NCBI GenBank assembly: GCA_963971405.1
Contig: OZ020490.1
Coordinates: 10,650,874-10,714,873 of the forward strand
Direction of reading: 5' to 3'
Length of the DNA stretch: 64,000 nucleotides
Source of the DNA: Psococerastis gibbosa
Lineage: Eukaryota; Arthropoda; Insecta; Psocodea; Psocidae
The position numbers were made by a program, and so were the translations under genes. Below are positions 11,701 to 20,389 of this stretch, one piece after another. Positions within the stretch are counted from its first letter, which is position 1, and each line of letters starts with the position of its first letter. The notes beneath the pieces were generated by a model. It saw only the letters and a program-made list of their open reading frames with translations. It was not told the origin of the DNA and did no database searches.

Positions 11701-12239
11701 CTTGCGCTAGGTCTTCTTGCGCTACGTGTGCATCTTGGGGTCTCTATCACTATTGGTGTTGAGTTATGTAGGGGTGAGGCGTAGGGACTACTACTACAAT
11801 CGAAATGTTTAGAAAAATATGTGTGGTCCTCTGTAGGCGTATGTGCAATAAGGTCATCACTATTTGAATCTAACTGTGGCAACTCAGATTTAGGCCTATT
11901 ACTTTCCATGACGCTGGATAGATCGGAACAATGAGTCATAACTGAATCCGGTTCTAGGCCAATCTCAACAAAACTGGACACCTCACAATTTGAGGGTATA
12001 AAAAATGTTGGTAAAGAATGTTTACGCAGCCTCCTTTCACCATGTTTACCAATTATAAATGACTCATTTGCAAAATGCTTTGAGCAGATTTTAAATTGTC
12101 CCCCCATGTTGACATCAGTACAATTAAAATCCCACAGGTTGCGACTACAATCATGCATTTTTATACCTTCCGTTTTACTTGAATTAAAACAGCCCACAAC
12201 CGAGCAATATCGGACTCTTCTTTTGCTAGTTTTCGGCAT
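8799..12239 (-). CDS. THAP + P-element-like transposase fused to a Ulp1/SENP protease
   Basis: Uninterrupted 1146-residue ORF. Residues 1-85 form a THAP DNA-binding finger (C12, C17, C52, H55, then LPTFF at 76-80 in the AVPTIF-box position). Residues about 203-235 look like a coiled coil. Residues about 265-700 match the P-element/THAP9 transposase family: RRWSIEEKA, an LPSQSTLSR block, LVYDEIAI (D343), VCDQGATN (D435), FDPPHLLKSTRNN (from F472) and NQDPLENLFSIIR (D667, E669). Residues about 955-1120 are a C48 cysteine-protease (Ulp1/SENP) domain with THWSLL (H1030), HIDSL (D1046) and QQTNGNECGLYML (Q1086, C1092), spaced as in active Ulp1 enzymes. The start is the first Met directly before the THAP cysteines. 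Families and motifs are seen; enzyme activity, mobility and nuclear action are inferred. There is no visible intron, and no host domestication can be judged from one copy. Confidence 0.93.
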   Translation of the reverse strand: MPKTSKRRVRYCSVVGCFNSSKTEGIKMHDCSRNLWDFNCTDVNMGGQFKICSKHFANESFIIGKHGERRLRKHSLPTFFIPSNCEVSSFVEIGLEPDSVMTHCSDLSSVMESNRPKSELPQLDSNSDDLIAHTPTEDHTYFSKHFDCSSSPYASPLHNSTPIVIETPRCTRSARRPSARRTPLSKRSLLFGHPISSMTPSRSDLYKLAKSLQVALKKSQAEVRKLRAENKALISGAHIKLAEDASPLMKLFLKGEFQNKRKKKTSRRWSIEEKASAATLLKKSKCSYKMMAQSMPLPSQSTLSRLIKKIPFEVGINNFIFEVLKKRSEGMVPEDCLCTLVYDEIAISPTITYNNKLGRYDGFVDFGPEATGRQGKLADHALVFMLRGIRANWKMPVAYYFTSAMISANMLIEIIPEIIRKAYDAGFTVVATVCDQGATNLSAANQLLLNTVRGINDLGYFCVDNRKVHIIFDPPHLLKSTRNNLLQYDFYLGREKIASWNDVTDFYAADQGLCRLAPKLTDKHIIPDKIPRMKVRHAAQIFSNSVYSGMLYKSNKFDISPDAADTAKFIYFMNLLFDSVNAKSVTNLKGRPFRVAYSKESYHNSIWLKAMTVFQSLKGFNSRGGAMQGRFTKGWLRTLRSFKEICHYLVTEKGMDFVCTRYFNQDPLENLFSIIRSHNRNPDMFHFTGSLKSYVIAQFKNVKSANSNCAEDNSDLLIDVQSMFPGKVGKTVIRLDPKIPSATLNTQPAVDMSALSTEENEIVSGLKLIDAVKFTEQGAFPYVTGYIVKEIAKLKEIKGCPGCSDSLFSEEALPGQEFIELKEFRINTKSLSYPAKIFMDITDIAVKVFKEMVPDNLENINLARDTLGKDVENEILNSIDLAEDICPNHGNVVTHFFCRIFCRIFFEAKAKRFRTKVREEKWRRKKSASQATFVKKNVVPCPIRYSHASTNMHRDLDQWVDDSDVNRYLEYLCLTNKNAKSFLLIDPLIGNLLLNNPEMAKTHLTTALAGTVDKILFPLNDAKGSERGTHWSLLVYYKKRCDFYHIDSLQKTNETVAFQTAQNFKNLLQKNIGPSISFKMCPAPQQTNGNECGLYMLHFVNVVLNGPKTCAPKKISSPSRSQLAAMKQQLNEWKCGIAEVPANAMV

Positions 12240-12640
12240 TTTTCTACTAAAACTAAAATATAATAGTGCCCAGTTGAAAATGTAAACAAAACAATGTCAG
12301 TAATGGCTGGTAGGCTGGATGGTGTGCGTCCTTCAGTCCTTGATTTTGGACTATCTTTTTGAAAATATGCTTCAAATTGAGATTTTAGTGATAGTTTCAG
12401 AATTTGTAAAAAAATCATTACAATTTTTAAAATACATTTTATTCCCATTAATATTTAATTTGACATTTAAATATTTACAAAAGAATTTAACTTGAGCTCT
12501 GTTGTTCAAGGAAAGTGGACGGAGAAAAAATTTCCGCTGCGCGGCGTGGCGCTGCTATCGCGAACTGAATCCCTATCCCGGTGACGAGTCTAGTTATCTG
12601 TTGTCTATGCATAGTAGGCACTATTAATTTTAGTAGGTAC
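12240..12640. other. Upstream region of the THAP transposase
   Basis: About 400 bases lie between the transposase start and element A. There is no gene. A GC-rich patch (gctgcgcggcgtggcgctgc, about 12534-12553) contrasts with its AT-rich surroundings and may be promoter-like or near the transposon end, which I could not define. Confidence 0.45.
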
Positions 12641-12760
12641 TGTTGTGATGTTTGTTTTGATAAAATGTCGTGCCTGGAGAACGTGGCAGGAGACAGTCAA
12701 TAATGGAGGATGGGAATAATAAAGCATCGTTTAAAGTTCAAGTATAATTTATTTAAAACA
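12641..12760 (+). repeat. 5' LTR of element A
   Basis: 120 bp, starts TGTTGTG and ends AAAACA, with an AATAAA polyadenylation signal at 12718-12723. It matches the 3' LTR except for one a/t change near base 23. It is very short for a Gypsy LTR. Confidence 0.95.
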
Positions 12761-12775
12761 TGGTGTCAGAATTGA
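12761..12775 (+). promoter_or_regulatory. Primer-binding site of element A
   Basis: TGGTGTCAGAATTGA lies directly after the 5' LTR. It starts TGG, complementary to a tRNA 3' CCA end, as expected for minus-strand priming. The tRNA species was not assigned. Confidence 0.8.
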
Positions 12776-12814
12776 TTTATTTGTAAAAAAGTTGGTTAAT
12801 TTGTATTCTTTAAT

Positions 12815-13210
12815 ATGCCTAATTCAGATGAAGATAAAACGGGAGTGGTCCCAACCGCCCCAACAGTAACCAAACACAGTGTTAGCCACAGGCACATGAA
12901 TACGCGTGCAAGCAATCTCTGTAATGAATGGAATCGATGGATAACTGAGTTCACCATCTATTTAAGAGCCTCGAATTTAGAGAATGAATCAGACTCAAGA
13001 CGAGTAGCCCTATTGTTGCACCATATGGGTCCAGAGTATCTAGAAATATTCACATCATTTGGTGTTGATTTGGACACTGTTAAATTTGAGGATTTGAAAA
13101 AACGGTTTGATACATATTTCAATCCACTAAAAAACACTTCAATGGAAAGATTTCGATTTTTTAATCGCAAACAAGAAAGTGGTGAAACAATTGAAGAGTA
13201 CGCTACTAAA
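12815..13210 (+). CDS. Element A gag-pol, 5' part (gag, 132 codons)
   Basis: This is the start of the single gag-pol frame of element A. The ATG at 12815 opens a capsid-like region (EWNRWITEFTIYLRAS, then RFDTYFNPLKN and EYATK at the end). Element B interrupts it after 13210 at the TSD ctaaa. When one TSD copy and B are removed, the same frame continues at 17782 without shift, so the gene was intact when B landed. Translation beyond 13210 now runs into the B LTR and stops at 13330. Confidence 0.9.
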
Positions 13211-13421
13211 TGTGGTATATCTATTATATCCATTTATATATATTTGAATTACTTGGGATCACGCGGGAAAGCTACAGCCTACAGCAGAAGACATGGCTAC
13301 GTATGTTATTATTATTATTTTCAGATTTAAGTGCACATGGCAGTAATTATTAATTTATACTTTAATCCTCCGTAATATACCTTTATTAGAACCAAACGCT
13401 ATTATTACTAAATCTACAACA
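13211..13421 (+). repeat. 5' LTR of element B
   Basis: 211 bp, TGTGGTATAT...CTACAACA. Identical by eye to 17566-17776, including the (tta)n run. Confidence 0.95.
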
Positions 13422-13422
13422 C

Positions 13423-13434
13423 TGGCGCAGTCGG
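13423..13434 (+). promoter_or_regulatory. Primer-binding site of element B
   Basis: TGGCGCAGTCGG, one base after the LTR, is a classic Gypsy tRNA-primer complement. Confidence 0.88.
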
Positions 13435-13526
13435 TAATAAGAAAAAATTTCAGTGAATGGTATAATTTACAGCCAGGATTGCAATTTCAGTTCAAGTATA
13501 ACCAAACCTGGATAAATTAATACATA

Positions 13527-16500
13527 ATGGATCAGGAAACGAAGGACGCCTTAAAGGCAATGGCGAAAGCTATAGCAACTTTAGCTACCACCAGTTCTAA
13601 AAGTTCAAATGCATCCAGTATACCAAATTTCCCGAGATACACTGAAGGTGACAATATCACTGATTTTTGTACGCAGTTTGAAGGGTTAGCTACGGTGCAC
13701 AACATGGACGACACGAAAAGGTGTGTTTCATTTTTGGCACTTTTGCCTCCAGCAACATTTCAATTACTTAAGAATTTACTTTATCCTAGTACTTTTGCTA
13801 ACAGCGACTATAAAACATTGCGTTCCACTTTGGAGACGCATTTGAAACCGTCACCTTTAAAAATTCCCTCTCGTCATTCGCTATTTACAAGAAGGCAGAA
13901 GGAAGGGGAAAGCGTTGCTGAATACATGGCCTCTTTAAGAGCACTTGCGATACCGTGCGATTACACAAGCACAGTTCTTACAGAATTGCTTAAAGATATT
14001 TTTGTGGCTGGCATTAGGAGTAAAACTATTTTAGACCGGTTATTTACAGAGCCGGATTCATCTAAGTTAGAAGATTTATACAAAGTTGCTGTTGCTATAG
14101 AAAAGGCTGAACAGTCTACATTACAAATGCTTGGAAGTCAGGGAACGCAGGTACACAAGTTTAATACTAATAATGCAGCGTCTACTTCTAATCAGAAAAC
14201 CTACAATTATTTAAAAAAGAAGAAATGTCACCAAAATAAGCCGAAACAGTCGGGTTATAATGAAACAACGGTGAAACCACAATGTTATGCGTGTTCTAAA
14301 TATTTTCATACAGCTAAGGACTGTCGCATCAAAGATAAGCTCCGCTGTACTTATTGCAATGCATCGAAACACGTAGAATCTGTTTGCTTTAAAAAAGCCA
14401 AAGACTCTAAGTTGAACAGTAGAGCAGTACATAAAATTAAGTCGGATACAGACTTTAAAACGCCTTGGTGCGATACTGTAAATATTTGTGGGAAGAATAT
14501 ACAATTTGAATTAGATACAGGAGTTTCAGTATCGATTTTACCCAGAAAAATTTACGAATCACTTGTAAATGCTCCAAAATTACAGCCTACCACAGAAGTG
14601 TTTACACCCTATGGAGATACGCCTACAGTTATACGCCCCTTGGGTTTTGCTAACGTTACAGTTAAATATAAAGAAAAAGTGGAAGAACTACCATTATACA
14701 TAGTGGATTGTGACCAAATTGCACTGATGGGACGCCATTGGCTTCTGGCATTACAAATATTCAGTCCTATTCATGCTATACACAATATTGAAGAGTACAA
14801 AAATACATACCCGTCCATTTTCAAAGAAAGCATTGGATGTGCTCCGGATACAGTTTCCATACAACTTAAAGAAGGAGCCAAGCCTGTATTACATAAACCA
14901 AGGCCAGTTCCATTTGCATTGAAACCCATGATAGAAGAAGAAATAAGAAGTTGGGTTAAGGATGGTATACTTATACCGGTTGAACACACCGTGTGGAGTT
15001 CTCCAATTGTACCTGTGCTACAGAAAAATAAGGTACGTCTGTGTATAGACTATTCTTGTGGTGTAAATCAGAACTTAGTTGTACCACAAATACAAATCGA
15101 TTCAGTTAATGATTTACTGAGTGAAGCTGCTAAAGGGAAGATATTTGCTAAACTCGATATACGCAAGGCTTACTTATGCTTAAAACTGGATGAAGAATCT
15201 TCAAAAATACTTACGATTGCTACACATTTAGGTTATTACAGGCCTACAAGACTTATGTTTGGTTGTGCTTCTAGTCCTGCTAATTGGCTTAAGTTTATAC
15301 AGAAAGTTTTAGCCGATATTGATGGACTGTCAATATTTTATGATGACATATTTATACGTGCTTCTACAGAAGAGGAATTGCATCGAATTTTACATTTAGT
15401 TTTTCGTCGTTTACATGAATACGGCTTAACGTTAAATAATGAAAAGTGTCAGTACTTTGTTACAAAATGTACTTTCCTTGGACATGATATTTCGCCAGGA
15501 GAAATTCGTCCTTCAAAGGATCATGTTGAAGCTATACATAGTGTTAAAAGACCAGAAAATGTGTCACAGTTGAAGACCTTTCTAGGCATGGTGTCTTTTT
15601 ACTCAAAATATTTTGAAGATATGGCGACAATCGCGACGCCTCTATACAATTTAACTCGCAAAGGTGTACTATTCAAGTGGACGAAACTTTGTGATAATGC
15701 ATTTACTAAATTGAAACGACTTCTTACATCTGATAAGGTTTTAGTGCCTTTCGATCCGAAACTACCGTTACATCTTTCATGCGACGCCGGACCTACAGGA
15801 CTCGGTGCCGTTATGAGTCACGTCATGCCGGATGGCAGTGAACGTCCAATCACGTACATACACAAACGTCTGACGAGGACAGAAGAGGGATATAGCCAAA
15901 CAGACAAAGAAGCATTAAGCATTCGTTGGGCTGTTGGGAAGCTACATACTTACCTTATGGCAAATCCATTTACATTGGTAACGGATCATTTACCTCTTAT
16001 TTATATTTTTGGACCGAAAAGGAAGAAATTACCTCCTTTATGTGCAACGAGATTGTTACATTATGCTCTTTTTCTACAAAATTTTACATTTACTATCAAA
16101 TACAGGAAGGCTGAAGAACATGGTAATGCTGATTTTATGAGCAGATTGCCACAGCATTCATCTGAGTTAGCATCGCTAGCTGATGAAGAAGATGAACTTG
16201 ATGAATTTCTTTTGCATCACCTCAGCGTTCTGCCAGTTAGTGCAACAAATCTGGCAAAAGCTACACAAGCAGATCCTATAGGACAGGAAATCATAAGGAA
16301 GTTACGGGCAGGTATTTCCTTAGGTGATAAAGACTCTTTATACTCGTTACAAAATGGTTGTATTATGAGAGGACTACGATATTACATTCCTCCAAAGTTT
16401 CGAGATAATATTTTACAAGAGTTACACTCTGCACACCTTGGAATTTCGAAAATGAAAGCATTAGCTAGGAGTTACGTGTACTGGAAAAATATTGACTCTG

Positions 16501-17162
16501 ACATAGAACAGTTATGCCGAGAGTGCACCGCATGTGTCTTACATAAAGGTAAAACTCCTAAAGTAGAAAACCATTACTGGGAATATCCATCTAAACCATG
16601 GGAGCGCCTACATGCAGATTTTGGATTTTATGGAAAAAACATATATTTCATAATTGTTGATGCCCATAGTAAATGGCCGGAAATACAAATAGTGCCTAAC
16701 ATGAATTCAAGTACCATAATTGATGTATTACAATCATTATTTTCACGTTATGGTTTACCTAAGACTATTGTAACGGATAATCAGTCTTCATTAATCAGTA
16801 ATGAAGTGTTGTCATTTTATCGCAGCTTGAACATCAAACCAATCACCATTGCTCCATACTTTAGCCCTACGAATGGCCAAGCCGAGAGACTGGTGGGAGC
16901 TTTGAAGCTTGCGTTACGTACACTGGCTTACGCTAATGGTTCGCCAGTACAACGCCTGAACAATTTTCTGATGGCGTACAGACGAGCACCGCATACAATT
17001 ACAGGGGTGAGTCCCGCATCTCAATTTTTAAAAAGAGAAATACGAACAACTCTAGATAACTTGCTGCCGGAAATTACACCGGAGAAAATTAGACAACGCT
17101 CAGAAACGATCTTTACAGATGTACAATTTTCACCAAATGAAACCGTTGCAGTTCGAGATTAA
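13527..17162 (+). CDS. Element B gag-pol polyprotein (1211 aa, ends at a premature stop)
   Basis: The N-terminal 200 residues are a retrotransposon capsid (gag) region. Two CCHC zinc knuckles follow (C-x2-C-x4-H-x4-C from C253 and from C274). The protease motif is LDTG (D330). Reverse transcriptase has LDIRKAY and FYDDIF (catalytic YDD at 605-607). RNase H begins LSCDAG, with TDKEAL and TDHLPL. Integrase has an HHCC finger and a D1031, D1084, E1120 triad with D-35-E spacing. The frame stops at TAA 17160-17162, immediately after VAVRD, where related integrases continue with a conserved chromodomain-like or G-P-Y-type tail. The same frame reopens at once (17163-17555). Confidence 0.95.
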   Translation: MDQETKDALKAMAKAIATLATTSSKSSNASSIPNFPRYTEGDNITDFCTQFEGLATVHNMDDTKRCVSFLALLPPATFQLLKNLLYPSTFANSDYKTLRSTLETHLKPSPLKIPSRHSLFTRRQKEGESVAEYMASLRALAIPCDYTSTVLTELLKDIFVAGIRSKTILDRLFTEPDSSKLEDLYKVAVAIEKAEQSTLQMLGSQGTQVHKFNTNNAASTSNQKTYNYLKKKKCHQNKPKQSGYNETTVKPQCYACSKYFHTAKDCRIKDKLRCTYCNASKHVESVCFKKAKDSKLNSRAVHKIKSDTDFKTPWCDTVNICGKNIQFELDTGVSVSILPRKIYESLVNAPKLQPTTEVFTPYGDTPTVIRPLGFANVTVKYKEKVEELPLYIVDCDQIALMGRHWLLALQIFSPIHAIHNIEEYKNTYPSIFKESIGCAPDTVSIQLKEGAKPVLHKPRPVPFALKPMIEEEIRSWVKDGILIPVEHTVWSSPIVPVLQKNKVRLCIDYSCGVNQNLVVPQIQIDSVNDLLSEAAKGKIFAKLDIRKAYLCLKLDEESSKILTIATHLGYYRPTRLMFGCASSPANWLKFIQKVLADIDGLSIFYDDIFIRASTEEELHRILHLVFRRLHEYGLTLNNEKCQYFVTKCTFLGHDISPGEIRPSKDHVEAIHSVKRPENVSQLKTFLGMVSFYSKYFEDMATIATPLYNLTRKGVLFKWTKLCDNAFTKLKRLLTSDKVLVPFDPKLPLHLSCDAGPTGLGAVMSHVMPDGSERPITYIHKRLTRTEEGYSQTDKEALSIRWAVGKLHTYLMANPFTLVTDHLPLIYIFGPKRKKLPPLCATRLLHYALFLQNFTFTIKYRKAEEHGNADFMSRLPQHSSELASLADEEDELDEFLLHHLSVLPVSATNLAKATQADPIGQEIIRKLRAGISLGDKDSLYSLQNGCIMRGLRYYIPPKFRDNILQELHSAHLGISKMKALARSYVYWKNIDSDIEQLCRECTACVLHKGKTPKVENHYWEYPSKPWERLHADFGFYGKNIYFIIVDAHSKWPEIQIVPNMNSSTIIDVLQSLFSRYGLPKTIVTDNQSSLISNEVLSFYRSLNIKPITIAPYFSPTNGQAERLVGALKLALRTLAYANGSPVQRLNNFLMAYRRAPHTITGVSPASQFLKREIRTTLDNLLPEITPEKIRQRSETIFTDVQFSPNETVAVRD

Positions 17163-17555
17163 TACTCTCCATTACAGAAGTGGAAGCTAGGTACCATAAT
17201 TGCAAGAGATGGACAATTATCTTATACAGTGTTAGTTAATGGTGCACTAGCAAGAAAGCATGTGAATCAATTACGAAAGGTTGGTCAAGGACTTTCACCA
17301 ACTTTGTCATACACCTCTACCCTACCAGAAGATATGGGAAGAAATGAAGAGGATTCCGAAACCTCGGTACTACACTCTTCGGGCCTTACTTCTACACCTT
17401 CTAACACTAATCAAGCTACACCTACAGGATCTACAAAAGTTGTTACGCCAACGGTAGATACTACAGTGTCAACAAGCTTGCCAACACCGGAGACGCCACT
17501 GGCTATTCGTCGGGGTCGCCGCCAAGTAAAGCCGCCTTCAAGACTTAACTTATAA
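17163..17555 (+). pseudogene. C-terminal tail of element B pol, cut off by an in-frame TAA
   Basis: In the same frame as 13527-17162, codons after the TAA read YSPLQKWKLGTIIARDG, a typical integrase C-terminal segment, then a Ser/Thr/Pro-rich tail. The frame ends at the natural stop at 17553-17555, just before the purine tract. Only one base change separates this from a continuous polyprotein. Confidence 0.8.
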
Positions 17556-17565
17556 AAGGGAGGAG

Positions 17566-17776
17566 TGTGGTATATCTATTATATCCATTTATATATATTT
17601 GAATTACTTGGGATCACGCGGGAAAGCTACAGCCTACAGCAGAAGACATGGCTACGTATGTTATTATTATTATTTTCAGATTTAAGTGCACATGGCAGTA
17701 ATTATTAATTTATACTTTAATCCTCCGTAATATACCTTTATTAGAACCAAACGCTATTATTACTAAATCTACAACA
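17566..17776 (+). repeat. 3' LTR of element B
   Basis: 211 bp, same sequence as 13211-13421 by eye; followed by TSD ctaaa (17777-17781). Confidence 0.95.
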
Positions 17777-17781
17777 CTAAA

Positions 17782-20178
17782 CTGCAAAATCTTGCAAGTT
17801 TCTGTGATTTGCAAAAACTGGCGGACTCCATCACAAAGGATGTGTTCATTTGTGGTTTGCGTTCAGAATTTAACAATATTAGAGAAAAATTACTGTTTGA
17901 TAATCCCACGACGCTACAAAAAGCTGTTGAATTAGCTCGTTCAATGGATAGATGTAAAATTGAGTCAAGTTCTTTATTGAGGGACAGTTCTTTGAGTGAA
18001 TTCGTGGGAAGTGTAGGCAAAAGGCGAAACGCTGCACCTTCTACCTCGTATAGGCCTAATTGGAAACAAGATGATAACAAGCAAGTGTGCAAACGTTGTG
18101 GAAAGAAGCATGAAGACAAGGGCAAATGTCCAGCTATTGGCCAAACTTGCATGAAATGCTCATTGCTACACCATTTTGCAGTAATGTGTCGAACCCGAAC
18201 CCGCCCTCAAGTCAAGGCAATCCGTGATGAATTAGAAACTAATGATGAAGGCGAAAATGATGTTTTCTTCATCGGAAATGTTAGTAGGCCTAATGTAAAT
18301 GGTTCTGGTGGATGGTATGTCAACGTGCATATTCGTAGTCAAAAAATTAAATGCCAATTAGACACAGGGGCTTTTGTAGACTTGATGTCATTAAGTACAT
18401 GGAAGAGATTAGGGTTTAAGAATAAAGACCTAAAAAATGTCTCAATGAAAATTACCACTGTAAGTGGTGAACGTGTTAAAGTTATTGGATGTGGGTTTGT
18501 TAAAGGCCGCATAAATAATAAATTGCATACTTTCAAATTCCTGGTAGCAGACATACCATGCACCACAATCTTAGGTTTGACTACCTGTAGTAGATTAAAT
18601 TTGGTAAAAAAAATTTGCCAGGTTGGGTCTGGAAACGTAATTAATAACAATTTAGAAAATATTGTAAATTTTAAAAATTATGCGGAAGTATTTGAAGGTC
18701 TCGGATGTTTGCCTAGAGAAGTTCACCTGGAAACTGACCCGAATGTTAAACCGGTTGTGGAACCTAACAGAAAAATACCATTTAGTTTAATAGATTTGGT
18801 AAAAAAGGAGTTGAAGCGGATGGAGCACTTGGGTGTGATTGAAAAAGTATTTGCACCTAGTGATTGGGTTAGCTCCATTACCGTTGTAAAAAAGCCAAAT
18901 AATTCAATTCGTATCTGTCTGGATCCTAGAAATCTTAACAGGGCAATTAAAAGGGCTCACTGTTCTACGCCTAACATAGATGAAATTAAAGCAAAATTAA
19001 ATGGTTCATCTAAGTTTTCAGTGTTGGATGCAAAAAATGGTTATTGGATGATGAGATTAGACGACGAGAGCTCAAAACTATGTACGTTCAACTCACCAAG
19101 TGGGCGGTGGCGTTTTTTGCGGTTACCTTTTGGTATAAGTGCTAGTAGTGAAATTTTTCAAGCTGAAATGTTGTATCATTTTGGTGACATTGATGGTCTT
19201 CTTATTTATCAAGACGATTTTTTAATTTTTGGTGATTACGAAAGTCATGATAAAACGCTCCAAAAAGTTTTACAAAGAGCTAAAGAAATAGGGCTAAAAT
19301 TTAATAAAGATAAATGTCAAATTGGACTAACCTCAGTGAAGTACATAGGGCACATTTTTTCAGAAAAAGGAATGAAATGCGATCCAGAAGCTGTAAAAGC
19401 TATTTTAGAAATTCCAGTTCCTAAAAATGTGCAACAGGTACAAAGTTTTTTAGGCACAGTAAATTTTTTAGGAAGTTACATTGAAAATTTGTCACAGAAA
19501 ACTAGTGCTTTGAGGCAACTGCTATCAAAGAATGTGGAATGGGAATGGCTAGAAAAACATCAAATGGAATTTGAAAATTTAAAAAAAGAAGTAACGACTT
19601 CACCTGTATTAACTTATTTTGATAGTAATAAGCCGCTAATTTTGTCTGTAGATAGTTCAAAAGATGCGATGGGGGCATGCATAATGCATGGGAAAAATCC
19701 AATAGCCTATGCGTCAACCACATTAACCCCAACTCAAATTGCGTACAGCCAGATTGAAAAAGAGTTATTGGCGGTAGTTTTTGGTTGTACTAGATTCCAT
19801 CAGTACACATATGGACGCAAAATTATTTGCCACACTGATCATAAACCGCTTGTTACTATAGTAAAAAAATCACTTGACAAGGTACCAGCCCGTTTACAAC
19901 GTATGTTGCTTAAGTTACTGGCTTATGAGTTTGAATTGTTGTATGTTCCTGGTAAAGAAATGTACATTTCTGATATGCTTTCGCGTAATGCTGTGAAACA
20001 AGATAAAGTCATATCTGAAATTTCTAAAGATTTAGAAGTACAAGTTCACATGTTTAAAACGAATTTGTCTGTTACAGAAAATAAAGTAAATGAGATTCGA
20101 GATGCAAGTTTACATGATGAGGCTATTCAACAGGTTCAAAATTATTGTAAATCTGGGTGGCCCAAGTCTAAATACGAT
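17782..20178 (+). CDS. Element A gag-pol, middle part (NC, PR, RT, RNase H)
   Basis: Continuation of the frame from 13210, 799 codons. It starts with the end of capsid, then zinc knuckles CKRCGKKHEDKGKC and CMKCSLLHHFAVMC. The protease LDTGAF (DTG at 18361-18369) follows. RT has LDAKNGYWMM and LIYQDDFLIF (YQDD at 19207-19218). RNase H has LSVDSSKDAMGA, EKELLAVV and HTDHKPL. It runs up to the N gap with no stop. It is Ty3/Gypsy by domain order and RT motif, close in style to K02A2.6-like pol proteins. Confidence 0.92.
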
Positions 20179-20389
20179 NNNNNNNNNNNNNNNNNNNNNN
20201 NNNNNNNNNNNNNNNNNNNNNNNNNNNNNNNNNNNNNNNNNNNNNNNNNNNNNNNNNNNNNNNNNNNNNNNNNNNNNNNNNNNNNNNNNNNNNNNNNNNN
20301 NNNNNNNNNNNNNNNNNNNNNNNNNNNNNNNNNNNNNNNNNNNNNNNNNNNNNNNNNNNNNNNNNNNNNNNNNNNNNNCTAAATACGAT
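20168..20389. other. Assembly gap (200 N) with 11-bp overlapping flanks
   Basis: N run 20179-20378, exactly 200 bases. The 11 bases before it (20168-20178) and after it (20379-20389) are the same word, ctaaatacgat. If one copy and the Ns are removed, the pol frame continues with no shift (20390-21595 is 402 codons). The gap is therefore most likely an unmerged overlap, not missing sequence. Confidence 0.88.

Larger units (their letters stand above)
13211..17776 (+). mobile_element. Ty3/Gypsy LTR retrotransposon B, nested in A
   Basis: A complete element with 211-bp LTRs (13211-13421 and 17566-17776) that I read as identical, flanked by the 5-bp TSD ctaaa (13206-13210 and 17777-17781). A canonical Gypsy primer-binding site TGGCGCAGTCGG lies at 13423-13434, and the purine tract aaaagggaggag ends at 17565. 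One long gag-pol frame follows. Insertion into A's gag makes B younger than A, and both are very young by LTR identity. Confidence 0.96.

Noticed and set aside
17229..17555. Separate 108-codon gene
   Set aside because: It is in frame with element B pol after the TAA at 17160 and is its C-terminal tail, not a gene.
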